A stretch of 64,000 bases of DNA from Solirubrobacterales bacterium (lineage in GTDB: Bacteria > Actinomycetota > Thermoleophilia > Solirubrobacterales > Solirubrobacteraceae), in assembly GCA_019240115.1 (NCBI GenBank), contig JAFAYV010000038.1, positions 62,001 to 126,000 on the forward strand, given 5' to 3'. The notes beneath the pieces are model-generated. The model saw nothing but the letters and a program-made list of their open reading frames with translations. It was not told where the DNA came from and searched no databases. The number at the start of each line of letters is the position of its first letter. Positions within the stretch are counted from its first letter, which is position 1. Position numbers and translations under genes: made by a program. This document shows, in pieces, positions 1 through 9,686 of the stretch.

Positions 1-16
1 ATCCGATTGGACGCGG

Positions 17-640
17 TCAGCTGACGGCGGTGGCGGCCCGCTCGATCAGGTCGACGCACGCCTCGAGCGGCATCGCGGTCGAGTCGATCGTCAGGTGGTA
101 GAGCCCGGGGTCGTCGATGTCCACGCCGTGAAACTGCTGCAGGTAGGCGGCCTGGGTGCGGTCCAGGCGCCGGAGCGTCCGCCGGGCGGTCGCCTCGTCG
201 ACGTCGGTGACCGCCATCGCCCGGGCGAGCCGGCCCGGGACCGGTCCGCTGAGTCGCACGCGCAGCGCCCGCGGATCCTCGCGCAGCGCGGCGACGCCGC
301 CCCGGCCGAGGATCACCCCCTCGCCCGCGGCGGCCTGCTCGCGGACCGCCTCAGCGAGCGCGGCGTGGAAGTCCTCGACGGTCGCGCCGTCGGCGGGCAG
401 CGTCACCGGCGTGCCCGCGTCGGCGCTCGCGAAGCTCGCCAGGAGCCGCTCGAGCAGCGTCCGGCTCGGGGGCTCCTCGTGGGCGAGCGCCTCGTCGAGC
501 GTCACGTCGAGGCGCCCCGCGACCGAACGGGTGATCGCCCGGTCGACGAACGGGACCTCGAGGCGGCTGGCCACCGCGATCCCGATGAAGCGCCCGCCCG
601 CCCCATAGGCCGCCGACAGGGCGATCAACCGCTTGCTCAT
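17..640 (-). CDS. cytidylate kinase-like family protein
   Basis: ORF from ATG at 640: MSKRLIALSAAYGAGGRFIGIAVASRLEVPFVDRAI..., P-loop-like start and AEAVREQAAAGEGVILGRGG typical of the cytidylate kinase-like family. Confidence 0.75.
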   Translation of the reverse strand: MSKRLIALSAAYGAGGRFIGIAVASRLEVPFVDRAITRSVAGRLDVTLDEALAHEEPPSRTLLERLLASFASADAGTPVTLPADGATVEDFHAALAEAVREQAAAGEGVILGRGGVAALREDPRALRVRLSGPVPGRLARAMAVTDVDEATARRTLRRLDRTQAAYLQQFHGVDIDDPGLYHLTIDSTAMPLEACVDLIERAATAVS

Positions 641-705
641 CGCCCGAGAGGGTACGGTGCCGTCCCGGCGGCGGCGAGAGTCTCTCAGGCGCCGGCGAGG
701 ATCGC

Positions 706-1734
706 TCAGGCGCCGGCGCAGGCCTGCGCGAGCGCCTCGGAGAATTCGTCCACGTCCTCGGGCGTCGTGTCCCAGGAGCACATCAGCCGCACCTCGCCCG
801 TCGTCGGCTCCCACGTGTAGAACGGCCACGTCGTCCGCGCGGCCCGTGTCGCGGCGGCGGGGACGATCGCGAACACCCCGTTGGCCTCGGTCGGCTGGGT
901 GATCCTCACCGCCGGGATCCGTCCCAGGCGCCCCGCGAGCCGGGTCGCCATCGCGTTGGCGTGCGCGGCGCTGCGCCGCCACAGGTCGCCCTCGTACATG
1001 GCCACGAACTGCGCGGCGAGGAACCGGCCCTTGGAGGCGAGCTGCAACGTCTGCTTGCGCAGGTTGACCGCGCCGTTGCGCAGGTGGGAGTCGAGCAGCA
1101 CGACGGCCTCGCCGAACAGCATCCCGTTCTTGGTCCCGCCGAGGCTGAGCAGGTCGACGCCCGCGCGCGTGGTCAGGTCGCCGAGGCCGACGCCCTCGGC
1201 CGCGGCCGCGTTGGCCAGCCGGGCTCCGTCCACGTGCAGCCGCAGTCCGTGCGCGTGGGCGACCTCGGCCAGCGCGGCGATCTCGCCGGGCGCGTAGCGC
1301 GTGCCGAGCTCGGTGCTCTCGGTGATCGACACCAGGCTCGGCTGCACCGCGTGCTCGTCGCCGACGCGGTGCAGCTGGGACAGGACGTCGTCGGGGGTCA
1401 GCTTGCCGTCGGAGGTGGGGACGGCGAGCAGCTTGATCCCCGCCACCGCCTCCGGGGCGCCCGCCTCGTCGACGTTGACGTGGGCGTGAGCCGAGCAGAT
1501 CGCGGCTTCCCACGGCCGGCAGGCGATGCGCAGGCAGAGCACGTTCGCCGCCGAGCCGTTGAACACGAGCAGCGAGGTGGACTCGGAGCCGAAGTGCGAG
1601 CGCAGCGTGGCCTCGGAACGCGCGGTCCACGGGTCGGCGCCGTAGGCGACCGCGTGCCCCTCGTTGGCCTCCGCGATCGCCGCGAGCACCTCGGGATGCG
1701 CCCCGGCGTAGTTGTCGGACGCAAACGACTTCAC
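706..1734 (-). CDS. low-specificity threonine aldolase / beta-eliminating lyase (PLP-dependent)
   Basis: MKSFASDNYAGAHPEVLAAIAEANEGHAVAYGADPWT...; LHVDGARLANAAAA and LSLGGTKNGMLFGEAVV (PLP lysine region). Confidence 0.9.
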   Translation of the reverse strand: MKSFASDNYAGAHPEVLAAIAEANEGHAVAYGADPWTARSEATLRSHFGSESTSLLVFNGSAANVLCLRIACRPWEAAICSAHAHVNVDEAGAPEAVAGIKLLAVPTSDGKLTPDDVLSQLHRVGDEHAVQPSLVSITESTELGTRYAPGEIAALAEVAHAHGLRLHVDGARLANAAAAEGVGLGDLTTRAGVDLLSLGGTKNGMLFGEAVVLLDSHLRNGAVNLRKQTLQLASKGRFLAAQFVAMYEGDLWRRSAAHANAMATRLAGRLGRIPAVRITQPTEANGVFAIVPAAATRAARTTWPFYTWEPTTGEVRLMCSWDTTPEDVDEFSEALAQACAGA

Positions 1735-1756
1735 GCCCGCTCGTCGCTCGGCGAGC

Positions 1757-2524
1757 TCACGTGACGAGGGTCCCGCCGTCGACCGGGAGCAGCGCGCCGG
1801 TCACGTAGGAGCCGGCGTCGCTGGCGAGAAACAGGCCGGCGGCGACGAGCTCGTCGGCCTCTCCGATCCGCGCCATCGGCACGCGATCCAACATCTCCTC
1901 GATGTATCCGTCGGGGTACTGGTCCGTCATCTCGGAGGCGAAGAAGCCGGGGGCGAGCGCGTTGACGCGGATGCCGTAGCGGCCGGTCCACTGCTGGGCG
2001 AGGTCGCGGGTGAGCCCGATGATCGCGGCCTTGGACGCGCCGTAGGCGGCCTGGGGCAGGCGCGCCGTCGTCGACCCCAGAACGCTGCCGACGTTGACGA
2101 TGCTGCCCCCCGACTCGCGCATCCGGCTCGCGCACGCCTGGGCCATGAAATAGCTGCCGAGCAGGTTGACGTGGATCACCTGCCGGAACTCCTCGGGAGT
2201 CTCGCGCATCGCGGGGACCGCGGTGCCGATGCCGGCGTTGTTGATCAGGATGTCGACGCGGCCGAGCTCGTCGGCGGCGCGCCGCGCGACCTCCTGGCAC
2301 GCCTCGGGGTCCGAGACGTCGGCCGACACCGTCACGCAGCGGCGCCCGAGGTCCTGTACCTGGCGCGCGGTGTCCTGCAGGCGGTCCGCGCGACGCGCGC
2401 AGATCGCGATGTCGGCCCCGGCCTGGGCGAAGCCAAGCGCGAAGGCGACGCCGAGGCCCGAGGACGCGCCGGTCACGATCGCGACCCGGTCGTCGAGCCT
2501 GAACTTGTCGAGGATCTCGGTCAC
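1757..2524 (-). CDS. SDR family oxidoreductase
   Basis: TEILDKFRLDDRVAIVTGASSGLGVAFALGFAQAGADIAICARR...NNAGIG...YGASKAA; GTG start. Confidence 0.9.
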   Translation of the reverse strand: MTEILDKFRLDDRVAIVTGASSGLGVAFALGFAQAGADIAICARRADRLQDTARQVQDLGRRCVTVSADVSDPEACQEVARRAADELGRVDILINNAGIGTAVPAMRETPEEFRQVIHVNLLGSYFMAQACASRMRESGGSIVNVGSVLGSTTARLPQAAYGASKAAIIGLTRDLAQQWTGRYGIRVNALAPGFFASEMTDQYPDGYIEEMLDRVPMARIGEADELVAAGLFLASDAGSYVTGALLPVDGGTLVT

Positions 2525-2635
2525 GCTGCTCGCTCCTGTGGGGGCTGGTTGGCTTGTCGGGTGCCCGCGCCGCTGGGCGCGGGGCGGCGAGCCTATCGGG
2601 ATAAGGTGGGCCGCGATGAGCCACGGCGACCGGCG

Positions 2636-3769
2636 ATGAGCGACGCGGCGCCCTCGGGACCGCTCGCCGACGTGCGGGTGCTCGAGATCGGCGGCATCGG
2701 ACCGGTCCCGTTCGCCGGGATGCTGCTCGCCGACATGGGCGCCGACGTGCTCCGGGTCGACCGCTCGCCCCGCGAGGCGACGCCGGCGCCGACCGATCCC
2801 ACGCGCCGGGGGCGCCAGGCGGTCGCGCTCGACCTCAAGTCGCCGGGGGGCCGCGATGCTCTGCTGTCGCTCGCGGCGCGCGCCGACGCGCTGATCGAGG
2901 GCTTTCGCCCCGGCGTGATGGAGCGGATGGGCCTCGGCCCCGACGAGCTCGCCGCGCACAACCCGCGGCTCGTCTACGGGCGCATGACGGGCTACGGCCA
3001 GGACGGCCCGATGTCCGGGGTCGCCGGGCACGACATCAACTACATCTCGCTCGCCGGCGTGCTCGGCTCCTCGCGGCGGAGCGGCGAGCGCCCGATGTTC
3101 GCCATGAACCTCGTCGGCGACTACGGCGGCGGGGCACTGTTCCTGTGCCTCGGCGTCGTCGCGGCGATCCTCGCCGCACGGCGCACCGGCGCCGGCCAGA
3201 CCGTCGACGCCGCGATGGTCGACGGCGCCGCGCTGCTGACCTCGCTCGTCTACACGCTGCACGGCGACGGCCTCTGGGGACACGAGCCCGGACGCAACCT
3301 GCTCGACACCGGCGCCCCCTTCTACGAGGTCTACGCCACCGCCGACGGCGGACACGTCGCGGTCGGCGCACTCGAGCCTCAGTTCTACGCCCGCCTGCTC
3401 GAGCTGCTCGAGATCCCCATCGACGAGATGCCCCAGTACGACCGGAAGCGCTGGCCCGAGTTCAAGCGCCGGCTCGAGCGCGTCTTCGCCGCCCGCGACA
3501 CGACCACCTGGGAACGGCGGCTCGAGCACGACGAGGCATGCGCAACCGTCGTCCGCGACGTGTTCTCCGCCCCCCATCACCCCCACCTGATCGCGCGCGG
3601 GACGTTCGTCGACGTCGGCGGCGCCCGCCAACCGGGGCCGGCGCCGCGCTTCGGCGGGACGCCCAGCGTCGCGCGCCCGGCGCGCGCCGAGCCCGACGCG
3701 GCGCTGGAGCGGTGGGGGCTCGACCGCGCGGCGCGCGAGGCGCTGCGGGCATCGGGGGCGCTCGGGTGA
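2636..3769 (+). CDS. CaiB/BaiF family CoA transferase (alpha-methylacyl-CoA racemase-like)
   Basis: MSDAAPSGPLADVRVLEIGGIGPVPFAGMLLADMGADVLRVDR...GRMTGYGQDGPMSGVAGHDINYISLAGVLG. Confidence 0.92.
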   Translation: MSDAAPSGPLADVRVLEIGGIGPVPFAGMLLADMGADVLRVDRSPREATPAPTDPTRRGRQAVALDLKSPGGRDALLSLAARADALIEGFRPGVMERMGLGPDELAAHNPRLVYGRMTGYGQDGPMSGVAGHDINYISLAGVLGSSRRSGERPMFAMNLVGDYGGGALFLCLGVVAAILAARRTGAGQTVDAAMVDGAALLTSLVYTLHGDGLWGHEPGRNLLDTGAPFYEVYATADGGHVAVGALEPQFYARLLELLEIPIDEMPQYDRKRWPEFKRRLERVFAARDTTTWERRLEHDEACATVVRDVFSAPHHPHLIARGTFVDVGGARQPGPAPRFGGTPSVARPARAEPDAALERWGLDRAAREALRASGALG

Positions 3770-3821
3770 GCGGTCTCGCGGCTCAGGTCGGCTCGCCCGG
3801 CGAGAGCTCGGCTCGAGTCGG

Positions 3822-4382
3822 TCAGACGAGCTCGGCGCGGACCGACTCGGCGAGCCCGGTCAGCAGCCGGACCTCGCGGTCGCCGAGGCTCGGCTGTGAT
3901 GCCCGCGCCAGGCAGCAGAGCACGTACAGGCGGGTCTCGGACACGCGGATCGGCACCCCGATCCAGGAGCGCACCCCGCCCTCGGAGACGAGCGAGAGAT
4001 CCGACACCCGCGTGTCGGTCGCCGCGTCGCGCACGTAGTTGCCGATCCGCCCGTCGAGCATCCGCTGGCAGAAGGTCTGGCTCAGCGGCCACGAGACCGC
4101 GTCGACCGGTCCCAGCTCGGGCCAGCCACCGGCCGCCCGCATGATGATCTCCTGCCCGTCCCGGATCTCGGTCAGCAGAACGAGATCGGTGTCGAGCAGC
4201 TCGCGCGTCATCCGCAGGCGGGCGTCGAGCCGTCGATCGGAGTCCTCGGCTCCCGACGGTCGGGTCGCCACCGTGCTCGGGACGGGAACCCCGCACGCCG
4301 GACAGTGTCCGCCCGACGCGTCAAGCGAGGTGTAGCTCAGAACCCCGCAGCTCGCACACCGCAGATACGGCACCGACGTCAC
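3822..4382 (-). CDS. GAF domain-containing protein with N-terminal zinc-ribbon-like CxxC motifs
   Basis: MTSVPYLRCASCGVLSYTSLDASGGHCPACG... then GAF-like ...SQTFCQRMLDGRIGNYVRDAATD...SWIGVPIR. Confidence 0.75.
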   Translation of the reverse strand: MTSVPYLRCASCGVLSYTSLDASGGHCPACGVPVPSTVATRPSGAEDSDRRLDARLRMTRELLDTDLVLLTEIRDGQEIIMRAAGGWPELGPVDAVSWPLSQTFCQRMLDGRIGNYVRDAATDTRVSDLSLVSEGGVRSWIGVPIRVSETRLYVLCCLARASQPSLGDREVRLLTGLAESVRAELV

Positions 4383-4577
4383 CCCCTGACGTATCGGTCT
4401 CAGCCCCTCTCACTCAAGGCCCTTCTCATCCACCCGGGAACGGTAGCACCGCTCGACCTGATCTCTCATCAAGTCGAGCCGCCGTGGTCGGTGGACCCCG
4501 GAACGGTGCCGCGATCGACCGATGGCCGGTCCGCGCCGGACCCCGGTCCGCTACCCGGCGGCGCCGGCGCGCTTGGG

Positions 4578-4970
4578 TCAGCCGGCAGCGGTGGCCGGCG
4601 CGGCGAGCGAGACGAGGTTGCCCTCCGGGTCGCGGACGAAGGCGACCCGCTCGCCCCACGGCATGTCGACCGGCTCCCGGACCACCTCCACCCCGCGCTC
4701 GCGCAGCTCGCCGACCGTCGCGTCGACATCCTCGACGTAGACGAACATCTCGTGGCGCGACCCGGGGCCGGGCTCGACGCCCGCCAGCTGACGCGGCGAC
4801 ACCTCGTCGACGACCCCGAGTTCCGACGCGTCGCGCCCGAGCAGGACATAGCCCGGGCTGCCATCCGAGGCGGGAAGCCGGAACCGCTCCTCGAAGCCGA
4901 GCCGCGCGTAGAAGCCCGCGAGCCGGCTGACGTCGGCGGCGTACAGGACCGGGAAGGCGCGCAGTGCCAC
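4578..4970 (-). CDS. VOC family protein (glyoxalase/bleomycin resistance superfamily)
   Basis: ALRAFPVLYAADVSRLAGFYARLGFEERFRL...GVEVVREPVDMPWGERVAFVRDPEGNLVSLAAPA. Confidence 0.85.
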   Translation of the reverse strand: MALRAFPVLYAADVSRLAGFYARLGFEERFRLPASDGSPGYVLLGRDASELGVVDEVSPRQLAGVEPGPGSRHEMFVYVEDVDATVGELRERGVEVVREPVDMPWGERVAFVRDPEGNLVSLAAPATAAG

Positions 4971-5241
4971 GGGCTCGATGCTAGATGGCGTCCGGCAGCG
5001 TCCGGTCGCGACCGCTGTGGCGGATGTGGCGGAAACGTCCGGCTCTCGGGACACATCACCGGTCGGCTCTACCGGGCGATCACGGTCTCTGATCGCTGTC
5101 GACGCGCCCGGTTTCGGGTTCGGTTGCCCCTGAGCGCTAAGTGATCGGCCTGCAAGTGTCGATGACTGCTCACATGTGGACCCCGCCGACGCGATGCAAA
5201 CCGGCCGCCTCGGATTTGCGCCCTCTCGTGGAGGGCGTTCG

Positions 5242-8200
5242 ATGTTGAGGCGCCACATCGCTCCGGCCGTGGTCGTGGTGGCGGCCGTGATCATGCTCGC
5301 TCTCGTCGGGGTGAGGATCACGGCCGATCGCAGCCATGCCGCAGCGGCGCGCGTGCAGCGGGCGGAGCGGGTGCTCGATGACGCCCAGCTCGCCGAGCGC
5401 CACGTGATCGATCTCGAGACCGGCCTGCGCGGCTACCTGGCCACTCGCGCTCGGCTGTTCCTGGCGCCGTGGTCAGCCGCTCGGGCGGTGCTCCGGGCGG
5501 AGCTCGGGGAGCTTGAAGGGCTGACGTCGGGTCAGGACCGGCGACTGGCCGTGGGGATCGCCGCCGCGGTCGATCGCTATGAGGCGGGGTACGCGCAGCC
5601 GCTGCTGGCGTCGCCGCCGGCTCGGCCTGGGATCGAGGCGACGTTCGCGGCCGGCAAGCGCAGGATGGACGCGCTGCGCGCGCGGTTCGCCGTCTTCGAT
5701 CGCCTCCAGCTCGCGCACCAGGCCGCGGCGCAGCGCGACGCCGCACGGGCGCAGCGGACGTTTTCGGTCGTCGGGATCGCCGCCGCGGTGGTGCTGCTGA
5801 TCGCGCTGGTGGCGCTCGTCGCCTATCTGGCGCGCGTGGTCGTGGCGCCGCTGCGACGCGCGATTGCGATCTGCGTCGAGATCGGGGAGGGACGCCGTGC
5901 GGCGTCGCTCGAGCCGAGCGGCTCCCCTGAGGTGCGCGAGCTCGCAGGCGCGTTCAACGCGATGCTCGCAAGGCTGGAGGACCGCGAGCGTGCGCTCGCC
6001 GACCAGGCGCGGATGCTGGCCGACTCCCAGGCGACCGCCCACGTCGGTTCGTGGGAATGGGACCTGTCGCAGCCGCGACTGCGATGGACCGACGAGCTGT
6101 GCCGGTTGTTCGGGCAGGTCCCCGGGTTCTCCCCCACCTTCGAAGAGTTCCTGGCGTTCGTGCACCCCGACGACCGGCCGGACGTCACCGCTGACGTCGA
6201 CGCCTGCAGGCGAGGAGTGAGCAGGGAGAGCGAGTACCGGATCGTGCGCCCCGACGGGGACGTGCGCACGCTGCACGCGCTGCGCTTCGCTCGTTTCGAC
6301 GACACCGGCGTGGTGACCCGGCTGGTGGGAACGATCCAGGACGTGACCGAGCAGCGCGCGGTCGAGCGGGCGCGCGAGCGAGCCGTCGGGCAGGTCACCG
6401 AGGCGCAGCGGATCGCGCAGATCGGATCCTGGACCTGGGATGCGCAGACCGGCGTGGCAACGTGGTCTGAGGAGATGTACCGGATCTTCGGCCGCGATCC
6501 TCAGGACGGACCGGTCGCCGGCGAGGCGCTGATGAACTACGTCCATCCCGACGATCGCGGGCGCCTGGCTGCGGCATACGGCGGAGTGCTGCAGTCGGGC
6601 GGGGAGTTCGAGGTCGACTACCGGATCGTCACCGGCGACGGTGATGTCCGGGCGCTGCACGCGATCGCCCGCCGCGATCCCCAGCGGCCGGGCTCCGCCG
6701 TCGGCACGGCGCAGGACGTCACCGCGCAGCGCGCGGCCGAGCGGGCGCTGCGCGACTCCGAGCAGAGGTTTCGCGAGACGCTCGCGCACGCGCCGATCGG
6801 GATGGCGTTGGTGTCCCCCGAGGGTCGCTGGCTGCAGGTCAACCAGGCGATGTGCGAGATCACGGGTTACGCGGAGGACGAGCTAGAAGCGCTGACTCAC
6901 CAGGCGATCACCCATCCCGACGACCTCGACGCCGACGCGGCGTCGGTCGCGTCGCTGCTGGCCGGTGAGATCCCCAGCTACCGAATGCAAAAGCGTTACC
7001 TGCACAAGCGCGGGCACGTCGTGTGGATCGAGCTGTCGGTGTCGCTGCTGCGCGACGAGTGCGGGAACCCGGTCGATTTCATCGCCCAGGTCCAGGACAT
7101 CTCGGCCATGCGCGAGGCCCAGCGCCGACAGGCGGACACCAGCCAACGGCTGCAGTCGATCCTCGAGAACCTCGACGGCTCGGCGGTCGTTCTGTATGAC
7201 CGCGAGCTGCGCCTGCGATTCTGCGAGGGTCCGCTGTTCGGCACGATCGAGCTGGACGAGATGATCGGCCGCCGCCTGCCGGAGTTCGTCGACGAGCGGG
7301 TGATGGAGCTGATGACGCCCGGGCTCGACGCCGCCCTGAGCGGCGCGACCTCCTCGGCGGTGCTCGACCGCGACGACGAGGGAAGGACGCTGGCCATGCG
7401 CTTCGCTCCCTATCGACGACGCGACGGCGCGATCGAGGGCGTGCTCGTGCACTGGCACGACATGTCGATCCTGCGCGACACCGAGCGTGACCGCGACACC
7501 GCGCTCGAGCAGTTCCAGGCGGCGTTCGACCGCGCGCCGATCGGCATCGCTGTCCTCGCGCCCGACGGCCGCTTCGAGCGCGTCAACGACGCGCTGTGCG
7601 AGCTGACCGGCCACACCGCTCAGGAGCTGTGCGCGATGGCACCGCTGACGATCGTCTCGCCCCACGACGTCGACCGCGTGCGCGACGGATTCACCGCTCT
7701 GCACGACGGCACATCGACCGTATCGGTGGAGCACCGGCTCACTCACCCGTCCGGCCGCGAGGTGTGGGTCGACGCGCGAGCGACGATGATCCGCGACGCC
7801 GACGACCATCCCCATCACATCCTCGCCCAGATCCAGGATGTCACCGAGCGGCGCCGCCACGAGGCTCGCCTGGAGCACATGGCCGATCACGACCCCCTCA
7901 CCGGCCTGCTCAACCGCCGGGACCTGCAGGCCGTCCTGGAGGCCCACCTCGCCCGCTGCCGGCGCTACGGCGCCGGCGGGGCGGTGCTGATGCTCGACCT
8001 CGATGGCTTCAAGCGCGTCAACGATACGCATGGGCACGCGATCGGCGACGAGCTGCTCCTCGCAACCGCGCGCGCTCTCAAGGGCCGTCTGCGCGCGACC
8101 GACGCGGTCGCGCGCTTCGGCGGCGACGAGTTCGCGATCCTGCTGCCCCGAGAAGATCGCGCCCAGGCGCAGACCGTCGCCGCCGCCCTGCTCTCCACGG

Positions 8201-8418
8201 TGCGCGCGCGGGCCGAGGCGATCAGCAACATCGATCCCGGAACGGTGACCGCGTCGATCGGAATGGCGATGTTCACCGACACCCGCCGCACGGTCGAGCA
8301 GATGCTCGCCCTTGCCGACCGCGCCATGTACGAGGCCAAGCAGAACGGCAGGGATCGCTACGTCGTCCACGACCAAGTGGCGCGTGGGCGCTCGCCGGTC
8401 GCGGCTCAGCGGGCCTGA
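5242..8418 (+). CDS. membrane-anchored multi-PAS diguanylate cyclase (CHASE3-like sensor, HAMP, several PAS, GGDEF)
   Basis: N-terminal TM, periplasmic-type helical domain, second TM, HAMP, repeated PAS/PAC, C-terminal DPLTGLLNRRDL...RFGGDEFAILLP. Confidence 0.9.
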   Translation: MLRRHIAPAVVVVAAVIMLALVGVRITADRSHAAAARVQRAERVLDDAQLAERHVIDLETGLRGYLATRARLFLAPWSAARAVLRAELGELEGLTSGQDRRLAVGIAAAVDRYEAGYAQPLLASPPARPGIEATFAAGKRRMDALRARFAVFDRLQLAHQAAAQRDAARAQRTFSVVGIAAAVVLLIALVALVAYLARVVVAPLRRAIAICVEIGEGRRAASLEPSGSPEVRELAGAFNAMLARLEDRERALADQARMLADSQATAHVGSWEWDLSQPRLRWTDELCRLFGQVPGFSPTFEEFLAFVHPDDRPDVTADVDACRRGVSRESEYRIVRPDGDVRTLHALRFARFDDTGVVTRLVGTIQDVTEQRAVERARERAVGQVTEAQRIAQIGSWTWDAQTGVATWSEEMYRIFGRDPQDGPVAGEALMNYVHPDDRGRLAAAYGGVLQSGGEFEVDYRIVTGDGDVRALHAIARRDPQRPGSAVGTAQDVTAQRAAERALRDSEQRFRETLAHAPIGMALVSPEGRWLQVNQAMCEITGYAEDELEALTHQAITHPDDLDADAASVASLLAGEIPSYRMQKRYLHKRGHVVWIELSVSLLRDECGNPVDFIAQVQDISAMREAQRRQADTSQRLQSILENLDGSAVVLYDRELRLRFCEGPLFGTIELDEMIGRRLPEFVDERVMELMTPGLDAALSGATSSAVLDRDDEGRTLAMRFAPYRRRDGAIEGVLVHWHDMSILRDTERDRDTALEQFQAAFDRAPIGIAVLAPDGRFERVNDALCELTGHTAQELCAMAPLTIVSPHDVDRVRDGFTALHDGTSTVSVEHRLTHPSGREVWVDARATMIRDADDHPHHILAQIQDVTERRRHEARLEHMADHDPLTGLLNRRDLQAVLEAHLARCRRYGAGGAVLMLDLDGFKRVNDTHGHAIGDELLLATARALKGRLRATDAVARFGGDEFAILLPREDRAQAQTVAAALLSTVRARAEAISNIDPGTVTASIGMAMFTDTRRTVEQMLALADRAMYEAKQNGRDRYVVHDQVARGRSPVAAQRA

Positions 8419-8510
8419 TCCGAGCATCGTCCGGGCTCGACCGGTGTCCCCTTCGTCGAGAGTCGTTCGTGGTAGTGCCGTAAACGATTCCCCGGGAAAG
8501 GGAGGCTGAC

Positions 8511-8876
8511 GTGCAGTACGCGATTCTCATCTACGACCAGCCCGGCACCTATGAGGCCCTGGCGCCCGACGAGTTCGAGCGGGTGATGGCCGAGTACGGC
8601 CCGATCACCGAGGACCCCGTGGTCCGCGGCGGAGCGCAGCTGCAGCCGATCCACACCGCGACCACCGTGCGTGTCAACGGTGGCGAGCTGCTGACGACCG
8701 ACGGGCCGTTCGCGGACACCAAGGAGGTGTTCGGCGGCTACTACGTGATCGACGTGGCCGATCTGGACCAGGCGCTTGCGTTCGCGGCGCGGATCCCGTC
8801 GGCGCGGATGGGCGGCGCGGTCGAGGTTCGCCCGATCGTGGAGCGCCGCACGCTCGAGACCCGCTCGGAGGGCTAG
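8511..8876 (+). CDS. YciI/DGPF domain protein
   Basis: MQYAILIYDQPGTYEAL...GGELLTTDGPFADTKEVFGGYYVIDVADLDQAL; DGPF motif. Confidence 0.9.
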   Translation: MQYAILIYDQPGTYEALAPDEFERVMAEYGPITEDPVVRGGAQLQPIHTATTVRVNGGELLTTDGPFADTKEVFGGYYVIDVADLDQALAFAARIPSARMGGAVEVRPIVERRTLETRSEG

Positions 8877-8881
8877 TCCCG

Positions 8882-8985
8882 CTCGAACGGTCCTTCCGCG
8901 AGGATTGGGGCCGGGTGCTGGCCTCCATGGTGAGCTTCCTCGGCGACCTCGATCGCGCCGAGGAAGCCACCGCTGAAGATCTTTC
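8882..8985 (+). pseudogene. remnant of ECF RNA polymerase sigma factor (ECF42-like), N-terminus only
   Basis: Frame following the YciI stop reads LERSFREDWGRVLASMVSFLGDLDRAEEATAED, resembling the N-terminus of DGPF-linked ECF sigma factors, then loses similarity before the convergent gene at 8989. Confidence 0.65.
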
Positions 8986-8988
8986 AAG

Positions 8989-9651
8989 TCAGCTGATGCT
9001 CGCGAGGCCCCGGATGATTAGGAAGATGCCGATGCCGGTCAGCGCCAGCTCACCGATCCGGCGGCCGTGGTGTCCCAGCCAGGCCTTGCCGTGGATGACG
9101 ACTCTCTGTGTCCCTTCCTCGGCGAACAACGAGGCCAGCAGCGGGAGCTCGAGCAGGATCTGCTGCATGAGGCAGAAGTAGAGGATCAGCGCGACGACGA
9201 CCGCGGTGGACGGGCCGAGCACCACGATGTGATGCAGCGCATTGAGGTAGCTGACGCCCGGAAAGCTCACCAGGACGCCGACGAGGAAGGTCAGTCCGGC
9301 GGAGCCCTTGCCCAGCATCCGGTCCTGCCAGGAGGGCTTGGCGGGCCGGCGCCCCGAGCCGGCCGCTCGGCGTCGCTGACGCCATCGGTGAAGCTGCGCG
9401 TCGACTCCGGCGATGAGCCCGAACGCGATCGCCAGCGCGATGATCCCGACGACGATGTCCACGCCGGGGCTGATCGTGCGCTTTGAGGTCTTGACCACGG
9501 CCGACTGGTGCAGCGCGAACACGATGACCAGGCCGGCGACGATGCTGGTCGTGTAGGCCCCCGCGAGGTATCCGAGCATTAGCCGCTGGGGTCGCGGCAG
9601 CAGCAGCATCGCGGTCACCGCGGCGAGCAGCGACGGGTTGAACGTCGCCAC
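8989..9651 (-). CDS. GAP family (sulfolipid-1-addressing-like) multi-pass membrane protein
   Basis: MATFNPSLLAAVTAMLLLPRPQRLMLGYLAGAYTTSIVAGLVIVF...FLVGVLVSFPGVSYLNALHHI; several TM segments. Confidence 0.75.
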   Translation of the reverse strand: MATFNPSLLAAVTAMLLLPRPQRLMLGYLAGAYTTSIVAGLVIVFALHQSAVVKTSKRTISPGVDIVVGIIALAIAFGLIAGVDAQLHRWRQRRRAAGSGRRPAKPSWQDRMLGKGSAGLTFLVGVLVSFPGVSYLNALHHIVVLGPSTAVVVALILYFCLMQQILLELPLLASLFAEEGTQRVVIHGKAWLGHHGRRIGELALTGIGIFLIIRGLASIS

Positions 9652-9686
9652 GACGCCCGAGGAGAGGACGATCGCGAGGTTGTCGT

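Noticed and set aside
17-1630. 537-aa minus-strand ORF as one protein
   Set aside because: Only the C-terminal 207 aa (from 640) look like a real protein; the rest is an Arg/Ala-rich off-frame reading of the threonine aldolase gene
1757-3631. 624-aa minus-strand ORF as a single protein
   Set aside because: Only the SDR part (1757-2524) is supported; the N-terminal part is antisense to the CoA-transferase gene
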